From Clostridiaceae bacterium (GTDB lineage Bacteria; Bacillota_I; Bacilli_A; Erysipelotrichales; Coprobacillaceae), in assembly GCA_902363625.1 (NCBI GenBank), contig CABJAS010000008.1:1-64000 (forward strand): a DNA stretch of 64,000 nucleotides. The letters run 5' to 3'. Under the pieces are notes generated by a model. The model ran no database searches. It was not told where the DNA came from and saw only the letters and a program-made list of their open reading frames with translations. Shown here in pieces: positions 24,646 to 34,231 of this stretch; the first letter of the stretch is position 1, and every line of letters begins with the position of its first letter. The translations under genes and the position numbers were made by a program.

Positions 24646-25647
24646 TTACAACTCTTGCTTCAAATCTCTTAACATTAATGAACGAATGACATCTTTAGGA
24701 TTCGCCCCTTCATAAAGCACCGCATAAGCCGCATCAATAATCGGCATTTGAATCTGCGGATAATGAATGAGATCATCATGAACAACTTTACAGGTTCGGA
24801 TTCCCTCCACTGTTTTTGTATTATGCTCCATAAATCCTTTTACATCCTGTGTCTTTCCAATTTCATAGCCAGCCTGAAAGTTGCGGGAATGAATAGAAGA
24901 ACAGGTCACTACAAGATCACCGATTCCGGTTAACCCTAAATAAGTTTCGAATTTACCGCCCTTTGCCATTCCATAACGCACCATTTCTGCCAATCCGCGC
25001 GTAATCAGCGCTGCACGGGTATTATCCCCATAGCCTAATCCTGCCGCACAACCGGAAGCCACAGCAATAACATTTTTCAAAGCGACTGCATATTCCGCTC
25101 CTATTTCATCATCTAAGCGATACACACGGAAATATTCGTTAGAAAATAAATGCTGCACTTCTGCGGCAATCTCTAAATCCAATGAAACAGAGCAAATAAC
25201 CGTTAGCATACGAAGAATAACTTCTTCGGCATGACTGGGACCAATCAATGATACTACTTCATAACGCTGATCTTCTCCCAACACACTGCGAATAGTTTCA
25301 CTCATTCGCATATTATTTGTATTGTCAAATCCTTTTGAAGCATTAACAATGATAACTTTATGATCTAATACCGCTTTTACTTCTTCTAAAACGGAACGAA
25401 CGAACTGTGTCGGTATTGTAATTAAAACATACTGAGCATCCTGTAAACAGGCCTTTAAATCTTTTGTTGCCCTAATTTTTTCATCTAAATCTACGGCAAA
25501 ATATTTATCATTTCGATGATGAAGATTAATATCATCAATTTCATGCTGGTCGATCCCATATAGTAAAACCTCATGTTCATTATCCACTAAAACTTGAGCC
25601 AAAGCAGTTGCCCAGCTTCCGGTTCCTAATATTGCGATCTTGCTCAT
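24646..25647 (-). CDS. gpsA: Glycerol-3-phosphate dehydrogenase [NAD(P)+]
   Basis: This cytosolic enzyme reduces dihydroxyacetone phosphate to sn-glycerol-3-phosphate for phospholipid synthesis. The N-terminal Rossmann motif is GTGSWATALA, and the catalytic lysine is expected in the EYAVALKNVIAVASG segment. I use the ATG at 25647, two bases past the der stop, with AGAGGG upstream, giving 333 residues, the family norm. A longer reading would start 17 codons earlier inside der. It is the last gene of cmk-der-gpsA, as in Bacillus. Confidence 0.95.
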   Translation of the reverse strand: MSKIAILGTGSWATALAQVLVDNEHEVLLYGIDQHEIDDINLHHRNDKYFAVDLDEKIRATKDLKACLQDAQYVLITIPTQFVRSVLEEVKAVLDHKVIIVNASKGFDNTNNMRMSETIRSVLGEDQRYEVVSLIGPSHAEEVILRMLTVICSVSLDLEIAAEVQHLFSNEYFRVYRLDDEIGAEYAVALKNVIAVASGCAAGLGYGDNTRAALITRGLAEMVRYGMAKGGKFETYLGLTGIGDLVVTCSSIHSRNFQAGYEIGKTQDVKGFMEHNTKTVEGIRTCKVVHDDLIHYPQIQMPIIDAAYAVLYEGANPKDVIRSLMLRDLKQEL

Positions 25648-25648
25648 T

Positions 25649-26956
25649 TTAATCCCTCTTTCTTGCAATGATATGGATTGGTGTTCCTTCAAAGCCAAAA
25701 CTATCTCGAATTCTGTTTTCTAAATAACGCTTATAACTAAAATGCAGATATTCTGGATCATTAACAAATAAGATGAATGTCGGCGGACAGATACTGACCT
25801 GATTTCCGTAATAGATTTTTAAACGACCACCGTTAAATGAGGTTGTCGGATTCATTGCCTGAGCATCAATCAGCACATCATTGAAGACACTTGTCTGCAC
25901 ACGCTTACGGTTATTTTCATACACCATTTGAATCAAAGAGAAGATATTTTGCACACGCTGATGCGTTTTAGCGGATAGGAAAATAATCGGTGCATAGTCC
26001 AGATATTTAAATTCTTCACGCAGTTTCTTTTCCATCTTCTGCATTGTTTTCTCATCTTTTGTAACAAGATCCCATTTATTGACAACTAATACAACCCCTT
26101 TACCGGCTTCATGAGCATATCCGGCAACATGGCGATCCTGTTCAATGACACCTGTATCTCCATCAATCAACACTAAAATAACATCACTCTTTTCAATCGC
26201 GCTTAACGCTCTTAGAATAGAATATTTTTCAATGTTTTCATAGATTTTCCCTTTTTTACGCATTCCGGCTGTATCAACCACACGATATTTCTGACCGTCT
26301 TTTTCAAAAAGAGTATCCACCGCATCACGAGTTGTTCCGGCAATATCTGAAACAATAACACGTTCTTCACCTAAAATGGCATTGGTTAAGCTTGATTTTC
26401 CGACATTTGGTCGCCCAATTAATGAAAAACGAATTTCTCCTTCTACATGGTCATCTACTTCTTCTGGCAATAATTCAATAATCTTATCTAATAAATCACC
26501 GATTCCGATCCCATGGCTGCTGCTGATAGCGATTGGATCACCAACCCCTAAAGCATAAAATTCATAGATATTATTCATAAATGCCTGATCGTCAATCTTA
26601 TTGATGGCTAGAATAACAGGTTTCTTTGATCGCTGCAGCATTCTTGCTACATATTGATCGTCCGCATTCATGCCTTCACGTCCATTTGCGACAAACACAA
26701 TCACATCGGCTTCCTCAATCGCAATTTCAGCCTGCATTTTAATCTGTTCACCAAAATCCTGTCCAGCAACTTCAATTCCGCCTGTATCGATCAAACGGAA
26801 TGAGCGTGTCAGCCATGTTCCATTTGCATAAATTCGATCGCGAGTTACTCCCGGTGTATCTTCAACGATCGAAATACGTTCTCCAACAATACGGTTAAAT
26901 AATGTTGATTTCCCAACATTCGGACTTCCTACAATCGCTACTACTGCTCTTGACAT
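25649..26956 (-). CDS. der: GTPase Der (EngA)
   Basis: Der is an essential GTPase that acts in 50S ribosomal subunit maturation. It has two tandem GTPase domains with P-loops GSPNVGKS (10-17) and GRPNVGKS (about 184-191), NKID and NKWD base-recognition motifs, and a C-terminal KH-like domain. Length 435 matches B. subtilis (436). It overlaps cmk by 16 bp and is followed immediately by gpsA. Confidence 0.97.
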   Translation of the reverse strand: MSRAVVAIVGSPNVGKSTLFNRIVGERISIVEDTPGVTRDRIYANGTWLTRSFRLIDTGGIEVAGQDFGEQIKMQAEIAIEEADVIVFVANGREGMNADDQYVARMLQRSKKPVILAINKIDDQAFMNNIYEFYALGVGDPIAISSSHGIGIGDLLDKIIELLPEEVDDHVEGEIRFSLIGRPNVGKSSLTNAILGEERVIVSDIAGTTRDAVDTLFEKDGQKYRVVDTAGMRKKGKIYENIEKYSILRALSAIEKSDVILVLIDGDTGVIEQDRHVAGYAHEAGKGVVLVVNKWDLVTKDEKTMQKMEKKLREEFKYLDYAPIIFLSAKTHQRVQNIFSLIQMVYENNRKRVQTSVFNDVLIDAQAMNPTTSFNGGRLKIYYGNQVSICPPTFILFVNDPEYLHFSYKRYLENRIRDSFGFEGTPIHIIARKRD

Positions 26957-27624
26957 GTACTTTCCTCCAATCGTTCATTGACTAATTTTATTACCTTATC
27001 CACCACTTCATCAATTGTCATTTCTGAAGTATCAATTTCCACAGCATCTTTAGCTTTTACTAAAGGAGAAATCGCACGGTGTGAATCATTATAATCACGC
27101 TGTTCGATATCTGCTTTAATCTGCTCTAAATCGCTTTGAATCCCTCTTTCAAGGTTTTCTTTATAACGGCGCATAGCTCTTGTCTCCACACTGGCAATTT
27201 GATAAATTTTAAGCTGAGCATCAGGTAAAACGACACTGCCGATATCACGACCATCCAAAATTGCTCCACCGTTTTCTGCCATCTTTCTTTGCAATGCCAC
27301 CAAATGATGACGCACAGCTGAGTAAGCCGCTACTTTTGAAGCTCCTTTGGATACTTCATCACTGCGAATTTTATCTGTAACCACCTGCTGATTCAAAAGA
27401 ACTGTATTATCCGGCAGCAACTCAATTACAACATCATTTAAACAATGTTCGATTGATGCTTCATCATTCAAATCAATTCCTTTTTGAACCATGTAGTAAG
27501 CGACACAGCGATACATCGCTCCAGTATCAATATAAGTATACCCCAATATTTTAGCCAATTGTTTCGCAATTGTACTTTTTCCCGCTGCCGATGGACCATC
27601 GATCGCTATGGATATCTTTTTCAT
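26941..27624 (-). CDS. cmk: Cytidylate kinase
   Basis: Cmk phosphorylates CMP and dCMP to the diphosphates in nucleotide metabolism. The P-loop GPSAAGKST begins at residue 10. [14 protein letters not shown] and the lid region with RRYKEN are family signatures. Length 227 is typical. The ribosome binding site is TAGGAGG. It lies after a terminator that ends the acidic tail-anchored gene and before der. Confidence 0.97.
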   Translation of the reverse strand: MKKISIAIDGPSAAGKSTIAKQLAKILGYTYIDTGAMYRCVAYYMVQKGIDLNDEASIEHCLNDVVIELLPDNTVLLNQQVVTDKIRSDEVSKGASKVAAYSAVRHHLVALQRKMAENGGAILDGRDIGSVVLPDAQLKIYQIASVETRAMRRYKENLERGIQSDLEQIKADIEQRDYNDSHRAISPLVKAKDAVEIDTSEMTIDEVVDKVIKLVNERLEESTCQEQ

Positions 27625-27647
27625 TCTTTATTACCTCCTACAAATGA

Positions 27648-27669
27648 AAACTAAGGTCAGCCCTTAGTT
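27648..27669 (-). terminator. Terminator after the acidic tail-anchored gene
   Basis: The stem AACTAAGG/CCTTAGTT (27649-27656 and 27662-27669) overlaps the stop codon and is followed by TTCATTTG on the minus strand. The T run is short, so partial readthrough into cmk is likely. Confidence 0.6.
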
Positions 27670-28429
27670 AAAATAAAAACAATTTAATAATATACCCTAA
27701 TAAGGCTACCAAACAGATACTTAATACCACGATCATCCCTGTCAGCACTTTCATGGTGACACTTGATCCTTCTTCTTCGCCCTCTAGTTCTTCTTCATCT
27801 TCTATTTCATCGCTCTCATCTTCTTCAAACACTTTATGACGTTTAAATAAAGAACGTTTTTCTTCTTTTTCCTCTTCTTCAAAAGCAGGTTCAACTTCTT
27901 TTGTATCGACCTCTTCTTCGTCTTCATCCTCAAAGAAAATTTTAAAATGTTTCACTGGTTCTACAGGAGTAGGTTCAGCCACAACAGGCTCTTCTGCTTT
28001 TTCTTCTACTGTCTCTTTCACCGGTTCTAACAGCACTTCTTCTACAGGTTCATCCTCTTCAACCAAAGGAACTACGATCGGTGTCTTATCCACCTTTTTA
28101 ATCGCACCGGATTGAATATGATTTAAAATATCTAAACGGGTATTATATTGTTGCCCTTTACCTGAAGTCATTCTGACTCTGCCGATTGCTTCTTCAATTT
28201 CTTTACTTTCTAACTCGGATTTTACTCCATCCAATTCATTTTCCTGATCACCTTCGTAATCTTTCACTTCCTGAATGAATTGTTTCATACGATATTCTCT
28301 CAATGTTGGAATTTTAGTATCATCTATTTCATCGCCGGGTTCTTGAATGTCCTGTTTTGGCAAGGTTGCATCCTCTTTCAAAGACTCTCTTAAACTGCGA
28401 TATTTATTCACTCTTGAACTTTTTTCCAT
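27668..28429 (-). CDS. Unrecognised acidic tail-anchored membrane protein
   Basis: I do not recognise this protein. It has a basic N-terminus (KSSRVNKYRSLRESLKED), a long charged middle part, a Glu/Pro/Val-rich segment (about 125-160), a strongly acidic stretch (about 165-220) and one C-terminal membrane segment (about 226-250). The bulk is therefore cytoplasmic and tail-anchored. I use the ATG at 28429 (253 residues), because an upstream in-frame ATG lies within the -10 of the promoter. It is monocistronic, next to cmk, and divergent from a ferredoxin. A cell envelope or division scaffold role is possible but is speculation. Confidence 0.7.
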   Translation of the reverse strand: MEKSSRVNKYRSLRESLKEDATLPKQDIQEPGDEIDDTKIPTLREYRMKQFIQEVKDYEGDQENELDGVKSELESKEIEEAIGRVRMTSGKGQQYNTRLDILNHIQSGAIKKVDKTPIVVPLVEEDEPVEEVLLEPVKETVEEKAEEPVVAEPTPVEPVKHFKIFFEDEDEEEVDTKEVEPAFEEEEKEEKRSLFKRHKVFEEDESDEIEDEEELEGEEEGSSVTMKVLTGMIVVLSICLVALLGYIIKLFLF

Positions 28430-28448
28430 GTCCTTCACCACCGTTTCC

Positions 28449-28457
28449 ATTATAGCA
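28449..28457 (-). promoter_or_regulatory. Extended -10 promoter of the acidic membrane protein
   Basis: The minus strand reads TGCTATAAT, a perfect extended -10. The ATG of the longest reading overlaps the final AT of this hexamer, so the true start must be the ATG at 28429. No strong -35 is visible. Confidence 0.6.
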
Positions 28458-28517
28458 TACTTTAATTATTAAATGATAATATTATAAAAAAAACTTTAAT
28501 TTTCATAGGAACTGGTT

Positions 28518-28542
28518 TATAATGGTTTATATATAAAGGAGG
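28518..28542 (+). promoter_or_regulatory. -10 and ribosome binding site of the ferredoxin gene
   Basis: TATAAT (28518-28523) is followed by AAAGGAGG ending at 28542, 9 bases before the ATG. The -35 (TTTAAT, 28495-28500, 17-bp spacing) is weak. Confidence 0.5.
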
Positions 28543-28551
28543 TTTATTATA

Positions 28552-28749
28552 ATGGCAAAAACTAAAGTAAACGAAACTTGTATCGGTTGCGGTGCATGTA
28601 CAGCAGTATGTCCTGAAGTATTCGATTTAAACGGAGACGGATTGGCAGAAAACATTTTAGGAAATGACACTGAAATCCCTGCTGATTTAGAAGGTTCAGT
28701 GAAAGAAGCTGCTGAAGCTTGCCCTGTATCTGCTATCGAAGTAGAATAA
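28552..28749 (+). CDS. fer: Single-cluster [4Fe-4S] ferredoxin
   Basis: A 65-residue electron carrier. Cysteines C10, C13 and C16 (CIGCGAC) and C57 (CPVSAI) match the ligands of a single [4Fe-4S] cluster, with an additional C20 in AVCPEVF. The acidic surface is typical of ferredoxins. Strong AAAGGAGG lies upstream, and a terminator follows, so it is monocistronic. The orientation is opposite to both neighbours. B. subtilis Fer is a similar single-cluster protein of about 82 residues encoded near related genes. Confidence 0.93.
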   Translation: MAKTKVNETCIGCGACTAVCPEVFDLNGDGLAENILGNDTEIPADLEGSVKEAAEACPVSAIEVE

Positions 28750-28759
28750 TGGATATTCA

Positions 28760-28787
28760 AAACCATTGAGCAATCAATGGTTTTTTT
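28760..28787 (+). terminator. Terminator after ferredoxin
   Basis: A 10-bp stem AAACCATTGA/TCAATGGTTT (28760-28769 and 28774-28783) with loop GCAA is followed by T residues, ten bases after the stop codon. Confidence 0.9.
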
Positions 28788-28808
28788 ATACAATAATTTA
28801 GCCTATTA

Positions 28809-28850
28809 AAAAGCTGTGATAGAGAGAACTTGATCTTTATCACAGCTTTT
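28809..28850 (-). terminator. Terminator after the ABC transporter pair
   Basis: A 13-bp stem AAAAGCTGTGATA/TATCACAGCTTTT (28809-28821 and 28838-28850) with a 16-base loop is followed by T residues on the minus strand. It is 4 bases after the second ABC gene. Confidence 0.8.
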
Positions 28851-28854
28851 ACTA

Positions 28855-30618
28855 TTAATTTGATTTAACTTGTTGAATCACACTAGATGATATTACTAAA
28901 AACAAGACAAAAATAACTGTACATACTCCAATATCCCCCATGTTGAATTGATATAATGGGATCGTTTGAATAAAGCTATCCAAGGCTTCGAAGCCGGCTC
29001 CCAATGAAACATATTTAGATAAGTCAATGAGTCGATTGAGTGAGTTCATAATTAAAAGAGAAGAAACAAGTGAAAGGATCAATGCGCCAACGCCAATCAA
29101 TACATTCTCAGTCGTATAAACACTGTTTTTGACTGTAAATGAGTAATGCAGATAATCTAAAATAGATGCTGATCTTTTCATTTTATTATGTTTTGAAATT
29201 AATAAAATTATAGTAACCACGACTAAGATCGCAACAATAAAATAAGATACATATAAGAATGGATTAAACTGATCTGTCACTTGTTTATTAATGGTTTTGA
29301 GTTCATCGCTGTAATCATATAAATAATATCCCAAGGTTGACAATCTTTCTTTCACCTCTTTAAAAGAGGCTTCACTGTCAAATCGTAATACAAAAGAATT
29401 AACTAAGAGATTAGATTGATCTAAAGACGGATCATGTGCCTGTTTCAGCAAAGAAACAAATGTCTTGCTTGAAAGTGCCATCGTATTTTGGTCATTGTTT
29501 AAAACATCAGCAGATATTTCTATTTGTTTATATTGAGGTTCATAGATTTTTGTTGATCCTGCCCAGCGATAATATTGAAATTCCTTGCTTCCTGAAAAAA
29601 CTGATAATCGGATATCGGTTTTGCTCCCTGAAACATTTGGCAGCTTGATCGTATTCTCCGCTAATGTATTATCTATTTCTATTGTATCGATTTGAATCGG
29701 TATCTGCTCCACTATAATGGTCTGGGGCTGTTCAAGCAGTTTCATGTTGAGTACATAATCCTCTGCTCCTAACTGATTGGAGATAGCAATAACTTCATCT
29801 GCATCTTTCACTCCATCCATGAAAGAAACGCTTAAACTATAATAGGAATATTGTTTCTGATACCACGCTGAAATTTCACTTTTCAGGCTTTTTCCAGCAT
29901 TAAAGGACAGCATAAAGGTCATACATAACAACATTAAACACAGCATTATCAGGATATCCTCTTTGAAGTGAGCTTTTATATTTTTTATTACCAATTTTCC
30001 TATTGGCTGTACCCCACAATATTCTGATGAAGCGGTCTGTAAAGGTGCTTCTTCTACTTTTTTAGCTTCGACTTCTCCGTTAATAAACGCATAATGTTTA
30101 TTAGCGTATTTTAATAACGATAAATCATGTGTCACCATAATGATTGTCATTGTACTTTGATATTCCTTTAATAACGTCATCATTATCTGAATCATCTCAA
30201 TATTCTGTTTGCTTGTTATTTCATCTAAAAATAAGATCTCCGGCTGCATCAGCAAAGCTCTCAAAAAAGAAGCGCGCTGTTTTTGCCCTTCGGAAAGCTG
30301 ATAAGCCGGCAAGTTTGAAACATGCTTCAGTTCCAGCAAGTCTAAATATTTATCTGTTTTTTCATCATTTTCTTTGATAAAAAAATCAATATTCTCTTTT
30401 AAGGTCAGCTCATCCAACAGCATATTGTTTTGCAGTACATATTCTCTATAGCAGGACTTCAGCTCCGGTAAATGATACAGCATATTTAGTAAAGTAGTTT
30501 TCCCACAGCCGCTCGCTCCAGTAATCATCACAAAATCATTTTTCTTTACTTCAAATTCCTCTATATGAAAGAGGGATTGATGATTCAGTAATTGATTATA
30601 ATTTTTTATTCTTATCAT
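28855..30618 (-). CDS. ABC transporter ATPase-permease fusion (second of pair)
   Basis: A 587-residue protein with an N-terminal MacB/LolD-like ATPase (Walker A GASGCGKTT near 34-42, signature LSEGQKQR, Walker B EILFLDE) fused to a permease. The permease half has a first membrane segment at about 222-242, a large extracytoplasmic domain and three more segments at the C-terminus, the FtsX/MacB layout. The D-loop reads SKQN instead of the usual SALD. It overlaps the preceding ABC gene by 4 bp and starts after AAAGGAGG. The two probably form one heterodimeric exporter; the substrate is unknown. Similar fused pairs occur near bacteriocin genes, but no precursor peptide is seen here. Confidence 0.82.
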   Translation of the reverse strand: MIRIKNYNQLLNHQSLFHIEEFEVKKNDFVMITGASGCGKTTLLNMLYHLPELKSCYREYVLQNNMLLDELTLKENIDFFIKENDEKTDKYLDLLELKHVSNLPAYQLSEGQKQRASFLRALLMQPEILFLDEITSKQNIEMIQIMMTLLKEYQSTMTIIMVTHDLSLLKYANKHYAFINGEVEAKKVEEAPLQTASSEYCGVQPIGKLVIKNIKAHFKEDILIMLCLMLLCMTFMLSFNAGKSLKSEISAWYQKQYSYYSLSVSFMDGVKDADEVIAISNQLGAEDYVLNMKLLEQPQTIIVEQIPIQIDTIEIDNTLAENTIKLPNVSGSKTDIRLSVFSGSKEFQYYRWAGSTKIYEPQYKQIEISADVLNNDQNTMALSSKTFVSLLKQAHDPSLDQSNLLVNSFVLRFDSEASFKEVKERLSTLGYYLYDYSDELKTINKQVTDQFNPFLYVSYFIVAILVVVTIILLISKHNKMKRSASILDYLHYSFTVKNSVYTTENVLIGVGALILSLVSSLLIMNSLNRLIDLSKYVSLGAGFEALDSFIQTIPLYQFNMGDIGVCTVIFVLFLVISSSVIQQVKSN

Positions 30619-32591
30619 AAATCATCATCCTCCTTTAATGTCATCACTGCATTGATATTCAAATACTTTTTATAATGCCAATATTGAGATATACTCATTG
30701 CAATCACAACGATCAAAAAAGCAATGCTGATCTGACTCATGCTCATATGTAATAGCTGCAATTCATTATCTAATGCAATTTGCAATTGAAAAACAATTGG
30801 GTTCACTTTAAATAAGAATTTATTAAAAAACGGAACAAAGAAATTCAAAATCACCAATTGCAGCATTAAACTGACAATTAAAATAAATAAACTCTCAAAG
30901 AAATAAAACCATCTTACAGCTTTATTAGAAAAATCAAACAAACTTAAAATATTAATCATACGATCTTTTTTATCAAGAAGCATTCTTAATACCACAACAA
31001 TGACCACAATCATGACAATCGCAACTAACGTTGAAATTATTCTGTAAATATCTTCTATGTTATTCAGATCCTCAAAACCTTTCATAATCGTAACTACTGT
31101 ATTTTGATACTCATGGTCATATTGTGCCACAAGTAATTCATAGACAGAGACAACATTTTCTAATTTATCTACCATTATTGTCATCGTCTCTGCAGAGTTA
31201 GCCGGAATCATTCCCTCAGGAACTTCAGCTTGGCTCACTACATCAAGAAAATAATCATTTAACTGTTCATGGAACATCATTCCTCGATAAACATTTTCCT
31301 GACTGTCAAAGATACCTGTCACCCTAAACTCCAAATTCACTTCATTTAAGAAGGGGGACAGCATGGAAAAGAAGGGATAAACAGAAGAAAGATCCTGATA
31401 TTCTTTCATCTGATAATATTCAACATAAGGAATCACAACATGAATAGTATCATTTACCATAACATTCAGTGCCTCAGCCGAATTACTGTCGATCATCATT
31501 TCAAACATAGCCGTTGGATAATCTCCACTCACAACTTTAGCCGATGCCTTTGAAATAAATGCATCTAATGGAACCTGTTCACTTTCTTCTACAAGTCCAC
31601 TATCAGAGTGCATAGATAGCTTATGTTCCTCATTTCTTTGCCAACCGTATAAAAAATATTGTGGAGTCACATGGGTTATATGCTCCATTTGCTGAATATT
31701 GTTAATTTCATTACTTAAAATACGAGTTCCCGTTTTACTTGTGATGGCGATCTGTAAATGGTTAGGCTGTTTAGAAGCCACTTCATAATAATAATTTTTT
31801 AAATTACTTCCAATATTAGCTGATAAAAAGATCGTCATTGAGCAAAAGGCAACACACAGGCATTGCAGAAGCACAATCCATTTATGATGAAGAAGAAAGA
31901 GACTTACATACTCCATAATTTTTAACTTAGAAGTCTTTGATATTGTCTTTTCTTTAGTAATGGGTTCCTGACTTTCATTTATCGATTTTTTAATCTCCAA
32001 TTCTCCATTTTCTAAGTAAAGTACTTCGTCCATATATTTTTCTAATGACTGATCATGGGATACACAAAGGATCGTTAAAGAAAGTTCATTCTGCAAATGT
32101 TTAATCATTTTCATGACTTCTTGAGTATTATGCTCATCTAAATTTCCAGTTGGTTCATCCATCAAGATAAGGTCTGGCTTAGCGATTAAAGCACGGGCAA
32201 TATTTACCCTCTGACATTCTCCCTGAGAACATTCTTTCACCCTTTTGTTTAAACAATGCTGAATATTAAGCGTTTGTATCAGGTAATTGAAATAGGCTTC
32301 ATCAACTGCCTGATCTGTATTTTCTATCCCACTTAATATATTTTCTTTGATATTTAATTCATTGATCAAATAATGATTTTGAAATACAAAGCGAAGTAAA
32401 GAGTAATCACAAATAACTTCTCCACTATCTACTTCTAAATGTTTTGACAATACATTTAAAAGAGTGGATTTTCCGCTGCCGCTCTTTCCTTGAATCATTG
32501 TCATTTTTGTCGGTTTAAACAAGTAACTGATATGATCCAGAATGACTGTATCTGAATATTTTTTCACAATGTTTCTACATTCTAAATGCAT
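30615..32591 (-). CDS. ABC transporter ATPase-permease fusion (first of pair)
   Basis: A 658-residue protein with the same domain order as its downstream partner: ATPase (Walker A GKSGSGKST near 35, signature CSQGECQR, Walker B LILMDEPTGNLDE) then an FtsX-type permease. The latter has one membrane segment near 240-258, a large outside domain (about 260-500) and three segments after 510. The signature Cys-Ser-Gln-Gly replaces the usual Leu-Ser-Gly-Gly. A ribosome binding site (GGGAGGG) precedes the start, and the gene heads a two-gene unit. MacB-like transporters use mechanotransmission rather than a classical channel; the cargo is not known. Confidence 0.82.
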   Translation of the reverse strand: MHLECRNIVKKYSDTVILDHISYLFKPTKMTMIQGKSGSGKSTLLNVLSKHLEVDSGEVICDYSLLRFVFQNHYLINELNIKENILSGIENTDQAVDEAYFNYLIQTLNIQHCLNKRVKECSQGECQRVNIARALIAKPDLILMDEPTGNLDEHNTQEVMKMIKHLQNELSLTILCVSHDQSLEKYMDEVLYLENGELEIKKSINESQEPITKEKTISKTSKLKIMEYVSLFLLHHKWIVLLQCLCVAFCSMTIFLSANIGSNLKNYYYEVASKQPNHLQIAITSKTGTRILSNEINNIQQMEHITHVTPQYFLYGWQRNEEHKLSMHSDSGLVEESEQVPLDAFISKASAKVVSGDYPTAMFEMMIDSNSAEALNVMVNDTIHVVIPYVEYYQMKEYQDLSSVYPFFSMLSPFLNEVNLEFRVTGIFDSQENVYRGMMFHEQLNDYFLDVVSQAEVPEGMIPANSAETMTIMVDKLENVVSVYELLVAQYDHEYQNTVVTIMKGFEDLNNIEDIYRIISTLVAIVMIVVIVVVLRMLLDKKDRMINILSLFDFSNKAVRWFYFFESLFILIVSLMLQLVILNFFVPFFNKFLFKVNPIVFQLQIALDNELQLLHMSMSQISIAFLIVVIAMSISQYWHYKKYLNINAVMTLKEDDDL

Positions 32592-32709
32592 TTTATCCCT
32601 CCCATTCTAATTTAATTCCACATTCCCCATAAAATAACATTCTTCTTAATTTTAGACTATCATATAAAAATAGTTCACACAATCTTGTTTTTAAATTTAT
32701 TCGAAATAA

Positions 32710-32730
32710 AAACCATGTCATTGACATGGT
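32710..32730 (-). terminator. Terminator after the MATE gene
   Basis: The stem ACCATGTCA/TGACATGGT (32712-32720 and 32722-32730) is followed by TTTTTATTT on the minus strand and touches the stop codon of the MATE gene. Confidence 0.85.
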
Positions 32731-34104
32731 CTACTCTGTAACTTCGTTCTCTTTTTCAATATGTTTTTTAAGCCAGCTTCCTCGAACATAGTAAATGATG
32801 AACAATATCGAAGTTGCTGCCCAAGTTACCGGATAACTGACGGTGACCATCGTAAAAGACGGATATAGGGGAACAATCACCAGAATCCAAACAACACGTA
32901 AAACACAGATTCCCAAGCATGTTAAAATCATGGGCTTCAATGATTCGCCGGTTCCTCTGATTGCACCGGATAATATTTCAACACAGACATAGGTAAAATA
33001 AAATGGTGTCAAAAAGCGAATGATTTCACTGCTTTTGTTGATAACCGCAGCATCGTTGGTAAATAACTGACTGAATGTTCCGCCAAAAAAGAAGAGGATT
33101 ACACTTAAAGCGATGGATACTCCCATTGCCATTTTCAAACAGACAACGACACTCTTTTTAACACGGTCAAATTTCTTTGCTCCAAAGTTCTGTCCCACAA
33201 ACGTAGTAATGGATACACCGAAGGCTCCCATTGCCATCCAAAATAAGGAGTCTATTTTCCCATAAGCAGCCCATGCGGCAATCGTATCTGTACCAAAAGC
33301 ATTGATATTTGATTGAATGATAATATTAGAGACCGAATACATCACAGACTGTAAGCCTGCCGGTAATCCGATTGTAATAATTCGATTTAAAATTTCACGA
33401 TAAAAGCGAATCTTACGCAAATATAGTTTATAGGACTGACTGGTTCGCATTAATACCATCATTGTTAATATGGCACTCACAATTTGTGAAATAACCGTTG
33501 CGATCCCTACCCCGACAACATTCATCTTAAATACAATAACAAATAAGGCATCTAAAAAGATGTTGACAAAACAGCTGATAATTAAAAAGTATAATGGGCG
33601 TTTTGAATCTCCTATCGCACGCAGGATTCCCGAACCCATATTATAAATTAAAGAAGCAATCATCCCAATAAAATAAATACGTGTATAATCTACCGCATAA
33701 TGCATGATGTCACTTGGCACTCCCATTGCCTTTAAACAGCTTGGTGCAAAGATGATTCCGACCACCATAATGATTGCTCCGCCGACAATCGATAAAGCAA
33801 TCGAAGTATGCACTGCCTTAGAGACACTTTCATCATCTCTAGCCCCAAAGAATTGAGCAATAATAACCGTTGCTCCTGAAGATAATCCAACAAAAAAACC
33901 GACCAGCAGATTGATCAAGCTTCCCGTTGACCCGACTGCTGCTAATGCTTCCTTTCCTACATATTGACCAACAATAATCGCATCGATCGTGTTATATAAT
34001 TGCTGGAAAAAAGTTCCCACTAATATAGGAAAGAAAAAGAAAAGCAATTGTTTCCAAATAATCCCCTCTGTAATCCCATTTAAGCCTGGTTGTTTTTGTT
34101 TCAT
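32731..34104 (-). CDS. MATE family multidrug exporter
   Basis: A 457-residue integral membrane protein with about 12 segments. The segments TFFQQLYNTIDAIIVGQYVG, VGSTGSLINLLVGFFVGLSSG and the mirrored C-terminal VGQNFGAKK are typical of Na+ or H+ coupled MATE exporters (MepA/NorM class). I use the ATG at 34104, with AGGGGAGGGGG just upstream; the longest reading begins 13 codons earlier in the leader. It is monocistronic, with a promoter of 17-bp spacing and its own terminator. Substrate cannot be predicted from sequence. Confidence 0.88.
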   Translation of the reverse strand: MKQKQPGLNGITEGIIWKQLLFFFFPILVGTFFQQLYNTIDAIIVGQYVGKEALAAVGSTGSLINLLVGFFVGLSSGATVIIAQFFGARDDESVSKAVHTSIALSIVGGAIIMVVGIIFAPSCLKAMGVPSDIMHYAVDYTRIYFIGMIASLIYNMGSGILRAIGDSKRPLYFLIISCFVNIFLDALFVIVFKMNVVGVGIATVISQIVSAILTMMVLMRTSQSYKLYLRKIRFYREILNRIITIGLPAGLQSVMYSVSNIIIQSNINAFGTDTIAAWAAYGKIDSLFWMAMGAFGVSITTFVGQNFGAKKFDRVKKSVVVCLKMAMGVSIALSVILFFFGGTFSQLFTNDAAVINKSSEIIRFLTPFYFTYVCVEILSGAIRGTGESLKPMILTCLGICVLRVVWILVIVPLYPSFTMVTVSYPVTWAATSILFIIYYVRGSWLKKHIEKENEVTE

Positions 34105-34133
34105 AAATTTCCCCCTCCCCTTACAGTGTCTAT

Positions 34134-34162
34134 ATCTTAGCACTTTTTATATCTAGTGACAA
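34134..34162 (-). promoter_or_regulatory. Promoter of the MATE gene
   Basis: On the minus strand, -35 TTGTCA (34157-34162), a 17-bp spacer and -10 TAAGAT (34134-34139) with TGC before it lie 29 bases before the start codon. Confidence 0.65.
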
Positions 34163-34190
34163 TTTAATTTTACATCATTTTTAAATCTCG

Positions 34191-34217
34191 AAAAAAAGAC
34201 ATATCTTCATGATATGC
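34191..34217 (-). terminator. Terminator after the lipoprotein gene
   Basis: The stem CATATC/GATATG (34200-34205 and 34211-34216) is followed by TCTTTTTTT on the minus strand, 15 bases after the stop codon. Confidence 0.75.
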
Positions 34218-34231
34218 TTTTGATTATTTAA

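Noticed and set aside
28855..34104. A bacteriocin or antibiotic resistance island made of the ABC pair and MATE gene
   Set aside because: The genes have separate promoters and terminators. No precursor peptide, modification enzyme or two-component system is visible, and base composition looks like the neighbours.
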